NCBI RefSeq assembly: GCF_003057615.1
Contig: NZ_QAFW01000010.1
Span: 1-64,000 of the forward strand
DNA from: Metalysinibacillus jejuensis
GTDB lineage: Bacteria; Bacillota; Bacilli; Bacillales_A; Planococcaceae
Length of the DNA stretch: 64,000 bases
Reading direction: 5' to 3'
Shown here: one piece after another, positions 53,093-62,778 of the stretch
Numbering within the stretch: position 1 is the first letter of the stretch
How the letters are laid out: each line of letters begins with the position of its first letter
Translations under genes and position numbers: made by a program
The notes under the pieces: generated by a model
The model's input: only the letters and a program-made list of their open reading frames with translations
What the model was told of the DNA's origin: nothing
Database searches by the model: none

Positions 53093-53578
53093 ATGAGTAA
53101 AAAAAGAGGGAAAGTATGGCTTGGAGCAGCGGGTTTAGTTATTAATCGTAAAGGTGAATGGCTCGTTGTTAAAAAAGCATACAGTGGTTTGAAAGGCCGC
53201 TGGTCACTGCCAGCAGGCTTTGTTGACGCAGGTGAAACAGTTGATCAAGCTGTAATAAGAGAAGTGAAAGAAGAAACAGGGATTGATTGTGAAATAGAAG
53301 GATTAATTGGTTTTCGCACAGGTGTGATTCGCGGAGAAATTAGCGATAATATGGCAATTTTTTTAGCGCATCCGCGCCATGAACAAATTACTGTGGCACG
53401 TAATGAATTATTAGAAGTAGCTTGGCTTGCACCGCAACAACTCGTTCAAGATGTTTTAACATCAGAAATGTTGCTAGAAATGGCGCAGAACACCTACCAA
53501 CAGCAAAAATTTATGGAAAATTTAAATGTAAAGCCAGACCCTGTTTTCCAATATACAAATTATAAATTATTTTTTTAG
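53093..53578 (+). CDS. NUDIX hydrolase
   Basis: A 161-residue enzyme that hydrolyses a nucleoside diphosphate linked to another group. The Nudix box is complete: [20 protein letters not shown] followed by TGI, matching GX5EX7REUXEEXGU. ATG at 53093 is seven bases after GGGGG; the ATG six bases earlier is too close. Substrate cannot be told from the box. Single gene. Confidence 0.92.
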   Translation: MSKKRGKVWLGAAGLVINRKGEWLVVKKAYSGLKGRWSLPAGFVDAGETVDQAVIREVKEETGIDCEIEGLIGFRTGVIRGEISDNMAIFLAHPRHEQITVARNELLEVAWLAPQQLVQDVLTSEMLLEMAQNTYQQQKFMENLNVKPDPVFQYTNYKLFF

Positions 53579-53617
53579 TAATATGTGTACAATTGATTGA
53601 AGTTAAGCTGAAGTGAT

Positions 53618-53631
53618 TGAAAGCGCTCAAT
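53618..53631 (+). promoter_or_regulatory. Possible cre (CcpA) site before yuiB
   Basis: TGAAAGCGCTCAAT agrees with the cre consensus TGWAANCGNTNWCA at all but the last two places. It is 45 bases before the yuiB start. Confidence 0.3.
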
Positions 53632-53675
53632 GTATCATGTAAACTAATGAAAGGAAAACGGAGGTATTACATACT

Positions 53676-53999
53676 ATGAGTATTTCAATCGTTCAATTAA
53701 TCATCTCAGTCGTATTATTTTTCGTTATGTTTTTCGGCATCGGTTTCTTATTAAACATGTTGCTACGCGTAACGTGGTTTATGGCGCTGATCTATCCCAT
53801 TATCGTTGTGTTTATCATAGATGATGTAAAAGCTGTCGATTATATTTTTAAGCCAGGTATGGCTTTTCCAGCTTTAGTAGAAAAGCTACAAGCGTTGCAC
53901 ATGGTAGATATCGCGATTTTAGGTGGCGGATTTGCAGGTGCAATTGTAGCGGGGATTGTTATGAAATTTTTACGTAAAAGTGGTTACCAAATGTTTTAA
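53676..53999 (+). CDS. yuiB: YuiB-like membrane protein
   Basis: A 107-residue protein with three membrane segments (about 4-27, 32-50, 78-99), similar in length and in the ending GAIVAGIVMKFLRKSGYQMF to B. subtilis YuiB. CGGAGGT-type site precedes ATG. It lies near yuiD and pepA (yuiE), the B. subtilis neighbourhood; yuiC is absent. Function unknown. Confidence 0.85.
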   Translation: MSISIVQLIISVVLFFVMFFGIGFLLNMLLRVTWFMALIYPIIVVFIIDDVKAVDYIFKPGMAFPALVEKLQALHMVDIAILGGGFAGAIVAGIVMKFLRKSGYQMF

Positions 54000-54008
54000 T
54001 ATTGAATT

Positions 54009-54048
54009 TAAAAGAAGGCGACGCATATTTGGCGTTGCCTTCTTTTTT
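54009..54048. terminator. Terminator after yuiB
   Basis: AAAAGAAGGCGACGC pairs with GCGTTGCCTTCTTTT around seven bases, with a T-run. Confidence 0.92.
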
Positions 54049-54099
54049 AGTAAAGTATGATAAGTTTCCACATCTAAACAAGCAGAGGTGGTGGGTAGC

Positions 54100-54576
54100 T
54101 CATATAGTGAGGTAAATATTAATTGTTAATGCAATGCCCGCAAGTGCCCCTGTAACGACTTCGCTTCGCTTATGCCCAAGCAAAGTTTTAAGTTCTTGAC
54201 GTTTTTCTTGTTCGTCTAGTTTTGGCCAATCTGCGATGTTTTTAGTGAGTAAATCAAAATCTTTGCGCAGTTCATTGAGTAAGGTAGCATGTTTTCCAGC
54301 TTCTAACCTAACACCACTTGCATCATACATAACGATTAAGGCAAACATTGTAGCTACTGCAAAAATAGGTGAGTCAAGCGATGTTTCAAAGGAGATAGCG
54401 GTAGCTAGGCTTGTTACTGCTGCAGAATGAGAGCTTGGCATACCCCCTGTAGAAGTTAATAAGGAAAAATCCCATTTTCGCGTTACGATAAAATAAATAG
54501 GCACTTTTAAACCTTGAGCAAATACAATAGCGCATATTGCTACAACAAGCGGTGTATTCGCTAGTAACGTCATCAT
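54100..54576 (-). CDS. yuiD: Divergent PAP2 (DUF212) membrane protein YuiD
   Basis: A 158-residue protein of the YuiD/DUF212 family, related to acid phosphatase/vanadium haloperoxidase enzymes. TGGMPSSHSAAVTSL contains the conserved SxH motif, and SGVRLEAGKHATLLNEL the second conserved block; a third histidine motif lies in TLLGHKRSEVVTGAL. About four membrane segments. It diverges from pepA. Confidence 0.88.
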   Translation of the reverse strand: MMTLLANTPLVVAICAIVFAQGLKVPIYFIVTRKWDFSLLTSTGGMPSSHSAAVTSLATAISFETSLDSPIFAVATMFALIVMYDASGVRLEAGKHATLLNELRKDFDLLTKNIADWPKLDEQEKRQELKTLLGHKRSEVVTGALAGIALTINIYLTI

Positions 54577-54697
54577 AACTCACCCCCTCATTAGTGTAAG
54601 TATAACATTGTCTATTTCAAACAAGCGCAAATTTACACGAAATTCAAAAAGATTGTTATAATGAATAGCGTATAACATCTAAGGAGGCATACTTATT

Positions 54698-56185
54698 ATG
54701 CAAATCGACAAGACGAACACAACATTTGAACAATTGACGACACCGATGCTAATTGTAGGTGTACCAAAAACACGAAAAAATTGGCAAGCTTTTACTGAAA
54801 CATTTGGTGAACAAGTGGAGCAGTGGATTAAAGCTGGCGACATTAGCACAGCACAGAAAAAACTTACAAAAGTACCGTTTATGCATTCGATTGCACGTGT
54901 ACTTTTTGTTGGACTAGACGATGCAAAAGCATTAACAGAAAAAACGCTACGTGAGAGTTTTGGTTTGGTAGGTAAAGCGCTACGTGAAGCTAATGTAGAA
55001 ACGTTTACGCTATGGGTAGACTCTTTCGTTACAGAATCAATTACAGCAGATGACGTAGCTTATTTAGCAGGTGAGGGTATTACATTAGGTCATTTTGCTG
55101 TGAAGCATTATAAAACGACAGAAAACGTAGTGGCACCTGTATTAAAACAAGCAAGCTTTGTAACGACAGCAGCAATTGATGAAATAGCAGCTGCATTTGA
55201 AGCGGGTTCTATTTATGGCGATGCAACGAACCAAGCGCGTGATTTAATTAATTTACCACCTAATATTTTAACAGCTACTGAACTTGCAAATTATGCAGAA
55301 AAATTAGCGGAGAAATATGGTTTTGAAGTAGAAATTTTAGACAAAGCAGCGCTAGAAGAATTAGGGATGGGCGGAATTTTAGGTGTTAATCGTGGCTCAG
55401 TAGAAGAGCCGCGTTTAATTACACTAAAATATCAAGCGACAGAAACGTTTGAAGATGTTATTGGTCTCGTAGGTAAAGGTGTTACTTACGATACAGGCGG
55501 TTATTCTTTAAAACCACGCGATGGTATGGTCGGTATGAAAGGTGATATGGGCGGAGCTGCTGCCGTATTAGGTGCGATGCAAATTGTTGGCGAAACACGT
55601 CCTAATCAAAATGTTGTAGCTGTAATTGGTGCTACGGATAATATGATTTCGGGTACTGCTATTAAACCAGATGACGTTTTGACAACGTATAGTGGTAAAA
55701 CAGTAGAAGTATTAAATACAGATGCTGAAGGGCGTCTCGTATTAGCAGATGCGCTAACGTATGCCAAACAGCAAGGCGCGAATTATTTATTCGATATTGC
55801 AACATTAACTGGTGGTGTAATTGTAGCACTAGGGATGGATAAAACAGGTGCCCTTACAAATAACGAAGATTTCTTTGAAGACTTTATGTTATCAACAGGC
55901 GAAACCGATGAGTTTGTATGGCGCTTACCGCTTACAGAAAGCGATAAAAAACGCATTCGTAAATCACCGATTGCGGACTTAAATAACTCGCCAGGACGCG
56001 ATGGACATATGATTTTTGCAGGTGGTTTCGTTGGGGAGTTTGCTGAAGATACACCTTGGATTCATTTAGATATTGCAGGTACGTCTGATGCAGAAGCTGA
56101 CCATGACCTTGGCCCAAAAGGCGGCACAGGTGCAATGGTGCGTACACTTGCAAGCTTCATTGAGCGTAAAGGTGCTGAAAAATAA
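54698..56185 (+). CDS. pepA: Leucyl aminopeptidase PepA
   Basis: A 495-residue M17 aminopeptidase with two metal ions. The C-terminal catalytic domain carries the metal ligands in GKGVTYDTGGYSLKP, MKGDMGGAAAVLGAM and NTDAEGRLVLADALTY; Lys and Arg of the active site are present. It removes N-terminal residues from peptides in the cytosol as a hexamer. AAGGAGG precedes ATG. Corresponds to B. subtilis yuiE. A strong terminator shared with the mrp operon follows. Confidence 0.95.
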   Translation: MQIDKTNTTFEQLTTPMLIVGVPKTRKNWQAFTETFGEQVEQWIKAGDISTAQKKLTKVPFMHSIARVLFVGLDDAKALTEKTLRESFGLVGKALREANVETFTLWVDSFVTESITADDVAYLAGEGITLGHFAVKHYKTTENVVAPVLKQASFVTTAAIDEIAAAFEAGSIYGDATNQARDLINLPPNILTATELANYAEKLAEKYGFEVEILDKAALEELGMGGILGVNRGSVEEPRLITLKYQATETFEDVIGLVGKGVTYDTGGYSLKPRDGMVGMKGDMGGAAAVLGAMQIVGETRPNQNVVAVIGATDNMISGTAIKPDDVLTTYSGKTVEVLNTDAEGRLVLADALTYAKQQGANYLFDIATLTGGVIVALGMDKTGALTNNEDFFEDFMLSTGETDEFVWRLPLTESDKKRIRKSPIADLNNSPGRDGHMIFAGGFVGEFAEDTPWIHLDIAGTSDAEADHDLGPKGGTGAMVRTLASFIERKGAEK

Positions 56186-56194
56186 AATAACATT

Positions 56195-56237
56195 AAAAAA
56201 CGCTTGAAAATCAATAGCTGATTTCAAGCGTTTTTTT
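56195..56237. terminator. Bidirectional terminator between pepA and the mrp operon
   Basis: AAAAAACGCTTGAAAATCA pairs with TGATTTCAAGCGTTTTTT. It ends both converging units. Confidence 0.95.
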
Positions 56238-56242
56238 GTCGT

Positions 56243-56611
56243 TTATTTAATACCTTGTTCTTTTTTCATGCGTTCAATTTCAGGTGCTAAATCGTCACGT
56301 ACAGTGCCTTCCCATGGTTTTACACCAGCAATATAAGAAGAGCGACTCATAATATGACCACCTACTGGGCCAGTAATAAATAAAAATAATACACCGAGCA
56401 AGATTCGCGGGTTGAAGTGGTTTTCAAATAACCAAAAATGAAAAAATACACCGATCAATACGCTCATAACGCCAAGCGTTGCGCTTTTAGAAGCAGCATG
56501 CGCGCGCGTATATAAATCAGGGAAACGAATTAAACCGATGGCCGTTACTACGATAAACAATACCCCAACAGAGATGGGTAAGATGACGAGTAAGTTAGCG
56601 AGAATTGTCAC
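56243..56611 (-). CDS. mrpG: Na+/H+ antiporter subunit MrpG
   Basis: A 122-residue subunit with three membrane segments and the family block GLIRFPDLYTRAHAASKSATLG, one of the most conserved parts of MrpG. Last gene of the seven-gene antiporter; it overlaps mrpF by 17 bases. Confidence 0.95.
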   Translation of the reverse strand: MTILANLLVILPISVGVLFIVVTAIGLIRFPDLYTRAHAASKSATLGVMSVLIGVFFHFWLFENHFNPRILLGVLFLFITGPVGGHIMSRSSYIAGVKPWEGTVRDDLAPEIERMKKEQGIK

Positions 56612-56876
56612 GTTTAATAATGTCTCCCTTCTCGATAAATTTAGAAAATGCTACTGTACCAATAAACGATAAAATCGCTAATAGTAAGATGATTTCTAGG
56701 TAAAAAACGGTTTCAACAAAAATGGAGAATAGCGCAATTAAGCTAATTAACGAAACGCCTAATGAATCGAGGGCAACGACACGATCTGAGGCGGTAGGCC
56801 CTTTAACCATCCTAAAAACGACTGGAATCATAGCTAGCATAATAATAACAATAGCACTCCAAATAAAAATGGTCAC
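56595..56876 (-). CDS. mrpF: Na+/H+ antiporter subunit MrpF
   Basis: A 93-residue subunit with three membrane helices. VKGPTASDRVVALDSLGV is the MrpF signature and includes the conserved Asp in the membrane. Overlaps mrpE by four bases and mrpG by 17. Confidence 0.95.
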   Translation of the reverse strand: MTIFIWSAIVIIMLAMIPVVFRMVKGPTASDRVVALDSLGVSLISLIALFSIFVETVFYLEIILLLAILSFIGTVAFSKFIEKGDIIKRDNSR

Positions 56877-57352
56877 GATTTCGTCACCTCCATAATAGCT
56901 TTCTCAAATGAATTTTTAATATCATTAATCGCTTCATCCACATCATCAATATCAATCGCATGGATGTAGAGGGTCTTAGCGTCGTCTGAGACATGCACAA
57001 CGACCGTTCCGGGTGTAAGAGTTATCAAACTTGATAGAAGCGTAATTTCCCAGTCTTCTGTGAGTTCTGTAGGAAGTGCGAAAAATGCAGGCTCCATATC
57101 CATTTTAGGGCTCAGTGCTAATTTTAAAACGGCGATATTAGCGAGCCATAGCTCTTTAAAGAAAAGTGCTGTTAATTTAATAACTGCCCATACGCGCGCT
57201 AAGTAAAGTTTCTGTTTAAAGAAGCGTCGCATCATGACGATTACGATAACGCCGAGTAAAAAACCAATTAGGAAACCACTAACGGTGTAATTTGAAGATA
57301 GAAACATCCAAATAAATGCTAAGGCAAAGTTAAGCAACATTTGAAAAGCCAT
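56873..57352 (-). CDS. mrpE: Na+/H+ antiporter subunit MrpE
   Basis: A 159-residue subunit: two N-terminal membrane segments followed by a cytoplasmic domain with LITLTPGTVVVHVSDDAKTL, the conserved MrpE region. It ends three bases after mrpD and overlaps mrpF. Confidence 0.94.
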   Translation of the reverse strand: MAFQMLLNFALAFIWMFLSSNYTVSGFLIGFLLGVIVIVMMRRFFKQKLYLARVWAVIKLTALFFKELWLANIAVLKLALSPKMDMEPAFFALPTELTEDWEITLLSSLITLTPGTVVVHVSDDAKTLYIHAIDIDDVDEAINDIKNSFEKAIMEVTKS

Positions 57353-57355
57353 TGT

Positions 57356-58843
57356 TTACTCCCCCTTTAATACCGCATCGACATAAATCGAAGGGTCTGC
57401 TAGTAATCGACCAGCATCACTCATAAATGGTGTGAGATACTCTGCACCTACACCGTAAGCAATTGAAATGATAATGACAATAGCTGTTGGAATGAATAAC
57501 TTGGTCGTTTCTGCATTCGTTAAAATAGGTTGAACAGGCTTTTCTTCGCCCCAAAATGCATAAATGAATATGCGAATAACAGAAAGTAGTACGAGTAAAC
57601 TTGTAGCTAATACAAATAAGCTCGACCACGTATTACCTGCTTCAAAACCGCCCTTAGCAATGAGTAATTTACCGACGAAGCCACTTAGTGGTGGGATACC
57701 AGCTAAACCAAACGCAGCAATTAAATAAAACCAGCCAAGTGTCGGGGAGGATTTCATTAAGCCACCCATTTTACGAAGGTTAGTAGTACCTGTTTTATAT
57801 ACGATAATCCCTACGAGCATAAATAATGCCGCTTTAATAATCATATCGTGAATTAAATAAAACATAGCGCCTTGCAGACCTGTTTCGTTCATTTGTGCTA
57901 CACCGAATAAAATAACACCTACGGCAATTACAATATTGTAAATAATAATTTGTTTAACATCAAAGTAAGCGAGCGCGCCAATACAGCCAGCTAAAATAGT
58001 AAAGACAGATAACCATAGCAACAGCTCATGTGTATAGGCTGTATCATGGATAAAGAATAAGGTGTACGTACGCATTATGGCATACACGCCGACTTTCGTT
58101 AACAATGCACCAAATAGGGCAAGTACAGGTGGTGGTGCTGCTGCGTAAGATGTTGGTAGCCAGAAGTATAGCGGGAAAATCGCCGCCTTCAGTCCAAACA
58201 CCATTAAAAATAGTACGGCAATTACGGTAATGATGGCAGGTTGATTAATCTCCGCAATTTTGACCGAAATATCAGCCATATTTAATGTACCGATGATGGC
58301 ATACAAGTAAGCGATAGCAATAACGAACAGCGCCGAAGAAATAACATTAATTAAAATATATTTAATCGACCCTGCAAGTTGCGCGCGTGTACCACCCAGC
58401 ACAATTAATACATATGAGGCCATTAATAATACCTCAAAGAACACGAACATATTAAAAATATCACCTGTAGTAAATGCGCCATTAACCCCAGTAATAATCA
58501 TCATAATGGCAGGGTAGTAATAAAAATGCTCGCGTGCTGTACCAATAGAACTAAAGCTATACCAAACGATAAAAATCGCAAGTAATAACGTCGTTGTGAC
58601 GAGTAAGGCAGATACCATATCCGATACCATCGTAATACCGAATGGCTCTGGCCAGCCGCCGAATGTAATTTTTTGTACACCTTCATTTTTTACGGTGAAA
58701 AGAAGTGATACCGCGCTAATAAATGCTAGGATGAGACCGAACATAGCGCCTCCGCGCTGAAAGCGTAAACTTTTTTGACCAAACATTAAAACCATTCCAA
58801 AAAAGAAGGGAATGATGATTGGGAGAAGCACAAAGTTATTCAT
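57356..58843 (-). CDS. mrpD: Na+/H+ antiporter subunit MrpD
   Basis: A 495-residue subunit with 14 membrane helices, a relative of complex I NuoM/N. The core proton-channel elements are visible: conserved Glu in NMFVFFEVLLMASYVLIVLG, and the Lys-containing helix in FGLKAAIFPLYFWLP. Overlaps mrpC by eight bases. Essential for antiport in the Mrp complex. Confidence 0.96.
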   Translation of the reverse strand: MNNFVLLPIIIPFFFGMVLMFGQKSLRFQRGGAMFGLILAFISAVSLLFTVKNEGVQKITFGGWPEPFGITMVSDMVSALLVTTTLLLAIFIVWYSFSSIGTAREHFYYYPAIMMIITGVNGAFTTGDIFNMFVFFEVLLMASYVLIVLGGTRAQLAGSIKYILINVISSALFVIAIAYLYAIIGTLNMADISVKIAEINQPAIITVIAVLFLMVFGLKAAIFPLYFWLPTSYAAAPPPVLALFGALLTKVGVYAIMRTYTLFFIHDTAYTHELLLWLSVFTILAGCIGALAYFDVKQIIIYNIVIAVGVILFGVAQMNETGLQGAMFYLIHDMIIKAALFMLVGIIVYKTGTTNLRKMGGLMKSSPTLGWFYLIAAFGLAGIPPLSGFVGKLLIAKGGFEAGNTWSSLFVLATSLLVLLSVIRIFIYAFWGEEKPVQPILTNAETTKLFIPTAIVIIISIAYGVGAEYLTPFMSDAGRLLADPSIYVDAVLKGE

Positions 58844-59180
58844 CTTCTTCGTCTCCCCCTTTCATTTCACTAATATCGTCTGTATTAAGCTCTTGGTAAG
58901 AGCGGTAAGCTAATACTAAGAAAAATGCTGTAACGCCAAAGCTAATAACAATGGCCGTTAAAATTAAAGCTTGAGGTAGCGGATCAGCAAAGTCTTCTAC
59001 ACCATCTGCAAGTACAGGAGGAGCACTACCTCCGAGCCCACCCATCGTTAAAATGAGTAAGTGAGCGCCGTGGCTAAGCAAGCCTGTGCCAATAATAATA
59101 CGTAACAAACTACGTGAGAGCATTAAATAAACGGCGGCCATAAATAAAAAGCCGATGACAAACGCCATAATAATTTCCAT
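58836..59180 (-). CDS. mrpC: Na+/H+ antiporter subunit MrpC
   Basis: A 114-residue, three-helix subunit related to complex I NuoK. GTGLLSHGAHLLILTMGG and DPLPQALILTAIVISFGVTA are its conserved blocks. It begins on the base where mrpB ends. Confidence 0.96.
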   Translation of the reverse strand: MEIIMAFVIGFLFMAAVYLMLSRSLLRIIIGTGLLSHGAHLLILTMGGLGGSAPPVLADGVEDFADPLPQALILTAIVISFGVTAFFLVLAYRSYQELNTDDISEMKGGDEEDE

Positions 59181-59602
59181 TATTCATCCTCTCCAATCGT
59201 TTGAATAATCGTCATCGTAACGCCAACTACTACTAAAAATACACCTGTATCAAAAAGCATAGCAGTATGCAGTGATGTTTTACCGATTAACGGTAACGTA
59301 AAGTAATCAAAGTAATGCGTAAAAAATGGATCCCCGAGTAACATCGGAAACGAAGCTGTTGCCAGTGCGATAATTAAACCGCATGCAGTAAGTGTCGTAT
59401 AGGTTACAGGGATAATTGTACGCACTGTGTTAATATCAAACGCCAGTACTAATAGTACAATGGCGCTTGAAGCCAGTAAGCCGCCAACGAAGCCGCCCCC
59501 TGGTGTATAATGTCCTGCTAAAAAGATGTGAATGGCGAAGAAGAAAATAATAAAGAAGACAATTTTCGCCGTAAATTGAATAATCACGTCATTTGTTTTC
59601 AT
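59180..59602 (-). CDS. mrpB: Na+/H+ antiporter subunit MrpB
   Basis: A 140-residue, four-helix subunit. AGHYTPGGGFVGGLLASSAI is the typical MrpB block. It overlaps mrpA by 14 bases and mrpC by one. Confidence 0.96.
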   Translation of the reverse strand: MKTNDVIIQFTAKIVFFIIFFFAIHIFLAGHYTPGGGFVGGLLASSAIVLLVLAFDINTVRTIIPVTYTTLTACGLIIALATASFPMLLGDPFFTHYFDYFTLPLIGKTSLHTAMLFDTGVFLVVVGVTMTIIQTIGEDE

Positions 59603-62000
59603 TTATATTCTCCTTCTTCGTAAGACGTAGTTTAATCATAGCGAAAATCCCCATGCCTGCGATACCGAGTACAGCGATTTCAAACAGAGTATCAAAACCA
59701 CGATAGTCGACTAAAATTACGTTAACGATATTACCGCCACCTGCAAGTGTAGCAACCGTTTCTTCGTAATATTTCGAAATGGACGGGAACACCTTTTGTG
59801 ACTGTGCTGATAAAGCAAGTATGGTAACCATCGCACCTACTGCAATGGATACGACTGCACGGTTCACTTGGAAGCGCATACGCTCATTAACTTTAGTAAG
59901 CGGTGGTAAATGGTAAAACGCTAATAAAAATAGTGCGACAGAAATGGTTTCGATAACGAGCTGTGTTAAGGCTAAGTCAGGTGCGTTAAAAATAACGAAG
60001 AATAATGCTACCGTATAACCGACAGAGCCAAGCCCAATAATGGCTGTCAATCGTGACTTAGCAATGAGTGTAGTAATAACACCTGTTACGAGTACGACAA
60101 GTAAAATTAGCTCATACGCCCGAATTGGGGCCGTACCTTCAAAGGACATCGTAAATGCACCTTTAAATAATAATGTACCGATGACAATAACGCTAATAGC
60201 GCTAAACATATAAATTAAATAGCTGCGCATTGAGTTAGTCATGTACAATTTTGAGAAGCGGTTAGCGCCTACATCAAGACCTAACATCATGCCATCATAC
60301 GCACGGTTAAGTGATAAAAACTCAGGCTGTAAGGCATAAAGTTTTTGCCATCGCTTTACTGTCATAAAGAGCAGTAAACCAAACATGACAACGCCAATAG
60401 TCATGAATAACTCCGTATTAAAGCCATGCCATGCAGTTACAGCAATCTTTACCTCACCCGGTGAGCTATATAAAAACGGCTGGATCGCAATAACAGCAGG
60501 CTTTACAAATAAATCACCAATAACATTTGGAATAAAGAAAATCGTAACTACAAATGTAGCGAGAATGATTGGTGAAATTAACATGCCAATTGGTGCTTCA
60601 TGCACATTTGTTGGTAATTGTGCCTCACGTTTTTTAACAAAAGTGTAGAACACAAAGTAAAAGCTATAAACAAATGTAAAGACACTTGCTATCCAAGCAA
60701 CTACAGGGAATAAAATACCCCATGTATCAAAATTAAATAGTTCGAAATCTTTTAATGCAAGCATAGCAGTAAGGAACATTTCCTTACTTAAAAAACCATT
60801 AAATGGTGGTAGACCTGCCATAGAAAAACTACCGATAGCAGCTACTGTAAAGCTAAGTGGCATAACGCTCATTAAACCACCAAGTTTACGAATGTCACGT
60901 GTGCCTGTTTCGTGGTCAACAATCCCTGCAATCATAAACAAGCTACCTTTAAACGTAGCGTGGTTAATTAAATGGAAGATGGCAGCGTATGCAGCAAATT
61001 TAAATATCGTATCTTCAGCGTTTGTTACGTGGAATGCAACAGCACTAGCGCCAAGTAGTGACATAATTAAGCCGAGTTGGCTGACCGTTGAAAATGCTAA
61101 AATTCCTTTTAAATCAGTTTGTTTTACGGCAAAGAATGAACCCCAAAATAGCGTCAGTAAACCAATGCCTGAAACGAGCCAAACCCATATTTCAGACATA
61201 GCGAAAATGGGCGTTAAGCGAGCAACTAAATAAATACCAGCTTTGACCATAGTAGCGGAGTGCAAATATGCACTGACAGGTGTTGGTGCTTCCATTGCAT
61301 CGGGCAACCAAATATAGAAGGGGAATTGAGCAGACTTTGTAAATGCGCCAAGTAAAACTAATACTAAAGCCCAAGTGAAATACTCATGGTTAACAAGCTC
61401 AGGTGCTTGCGCAATAAGTTCACGAATAGAGTACGTATCACCCATAATGCTAAGTAAAATAAAGCCCCCTAGCATAAATAGTCCGCCACCCACAGTAATC
61501 ATCATCGATTTTAAAGCGCCAAAGCGTGAGCCATCACGCGTAAACCAATAACCGATTAATAAAAATGATGAAATTGAAGTGAGTTCCCAAAAGAAATAGA
61601 GGGAAATCAAATGATCAGATTGCACAACACCAAGCATTGCTGACATAAACAGTAGCAAATAAATATAGAAGTTGTGCAGTTGTTCTTTCTCTTTATCTAA
61701 ATAGAAGATAGAGTACAGTACGACCAATGAGCCGATTCCTGTAATTAATAGAGAGAACAGTAAACTTAAACCGTCTAAATAAGATGTAAAGTTAATAGCT
61801 AATGACGGAATCCAATTCATTGTTGCGGTAAACACTTCACCACGAGCCACAGCGCCAATATACGTAATATAAATGGCGACGAGCGTGGCTGGTACGGCTA
61901 ATACAAACCAACCTGTGTGAATACTTTTTATATACTTATATAAAAAAGGTAATAAAACCGCAGCAAGCATTGGAATGAAGATATAAAGTAGTTGTGCCAA
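59589..62000 (-). CDS. mrpA: Na+/H+ antiporter subunit MrpA
   Basis: The 803-residue large subunit. The first ~500 residues are a NuoL-like 14-helix domain with YLHSATMVKAGIYLVARL and the loop Glu in LYFFWELTSISSFLLIG. The last ~200 residues carry additional helices like MrpB (ALTQLVIETISVALF, FDTLFEIAVLGIAGMG). It heads mrpABCDEFG, which exports Na+ for H+ in alkaline or salty surroundings. AAAGGAGG precedes ATG. A 165-base gap separates it from the divergent yufK. Confidence 0.97.
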   Translation of the reverse strand: MAQLLYIFIPMLAAVLLPFLYKYIKSIHTGWFVLAVPATLVAIYITYIGAVARGEVFTATMNWIPSLAINFTSYLDGLSLLFSLLITGIGSLVVLYSIFYLDKEKEQLHNFYIYLLLFMSAMLGVVQSDHLISLYFFWELTSISSFLLIGYWFTRDGSRFGALKSMMITVGGGLFMLGGFILLSIMGDTYSIRELIAQAPELVNHEYFTWALVLVLLGAFTKSAQFPFYIWLPDAMEAPTPVSAYLHSATMVKAGIYLVARLTPIFAMSEIWVWLVSGIGLLTLFWGSFFAVKQTDLKGILAFSTVSQLGLIMSLLGASAVAFHVTNAEDTIFKFAAYAAIFHLINHATFKGSLFMIAGIVDHETGTRDIRKLGGLMSVMPLSFTVAAIGSFSMAGLPPFNGFLSKEMFLTAMLALKDFELFNFDTWGILFPVVAWIASVFTFVYSFYFVFYTFVKKREAQLPTNVHEAPIGMLISPIILATFVVTIFFIPNVIGDLFVKPAVIAIQPFLYSSPGEVKIAVTAWHGFNTELFMTIGVVMFGLLLFMTVKRWQKLYALQPEFLSLNRAYDGMMLGLDVGANRFSKLYMTNSMRSYLIYMFSAISVIVIGTLLFKGAFTMSFEGTAPIRAYELILLVVLVTGVITTLIAKSRLTAIIGLGSVGYTVALFFVIFNAPDLALTQLVIETISVALFLLAFYHLPPLTKVNERMRFQVNRAVVSIAVGAMVTILALSAQSQKVFPSISKYYEETVATLAGGGNIVNVILVDYRGFDTLFEIAVLGIAGMGIFAMIKLRLTKKENINENK

Positions 62001-62165
62001 AAAAATCCTCCTTTACGCAATCAGTATAGGCGTTAAAACCACGTTCATTATAGCGTATTTTTATGCGCTCTGCATGACAAAAGAGTAAATTGAACTTGCT
62101 AAACCCCTATGCGATTCGCTATGATGGTAAGGGAAATTTATTACATACATATATGAGGGAACTAA

Positions 62166-62726
62166 ATGAAAAATCCATATTTATTCGGTTTTTTACCGTT
62201 AATAACAATTTTACTTTTTAGTATGACATTCGGGCTTTTTGCGGTAAATGAGTCGCTGTTACTTTTTAAAAAGATAGGCGTTTACGCAGCGATGAGTGAA
62301 TTTTTAAGTGATGCAGAATTACGTGTGTTTTTATTTATTTGTTTTGGTGTTATTTTCTTTATGGTGTTTTCAGCCATTAAATTATTAGGTGAAACAATCC
62401 ACACGATAGGCATGTTGTTTTTTGCGAAAATTAAAGAAGATAATCCGCCTCAAGAATCAAAAGCACTTTACAGCATATTGCTATTAGGCGCTTGTTTATC
62501 GGTAATTGGTGTACAGTCATTAACGATGCTCATTGCGATTGCGGTAGGTACGGTTATCATTTATTTTATTGCATCTATGGTGCGCCTAACGGAATATTTA
62601 GGTTTTAGTAGTGTGATTGGTCTGCTTATTTTTGAATTTGCGATGTGGACTGTATTAGTTGTGACATTAGCTTATGTCATCGTTAAACTCTACAATAGCT
62701 TATTAGCAAGTTTACCTTTTTCATAA
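62166..62726 (+). CDS. yufK: YufK-like membrane protein (DUF5366)
   Basis: A 186-residue protein with five membrane segments. Its length, hydrophobic pattern and position beside mrp agree with B. subtilis YufK. GAGGGAACTAA precedes ATG. No function known. It is divergent to mrpA and ends at a terminator shared with the penicillin-binding protein gene. Confidence 0.75.
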   Translation: MKNPYLFGFLPLITILLFSMTFGLFAVNESLLLFKKIGVYAAMSEFLSDAELRVFLFICFGVIFFMVFSAIKLLGETIHTIGMLFFAKIKEDNPPQESKALYSILLLGACLSVIGVQSLTMLIAIAVGTVIIYFIASMVRLTEYLGFSSVIGLLIFEFAMWTVLVVTLAYVIVKLYNSLLASLPFS

Positions 62727-62732
62727 ATGATA

Positions 62733-62776
62733 AAAGAGGCTATTAAGAAAGTATTTGACTTTCTTAATAGCCTCTT
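62733..62776. terminator. Bidirectional terminator between yufK and the penicillin-binding protein gene
   Basis: AGAGGCTATTAAGAAAG pairs with CTTTCTTAATAGCCTCT, 17 pairs, around six bases, with A and T runs. Confidence 0.95.
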
Positions 62777-62778
62777 AG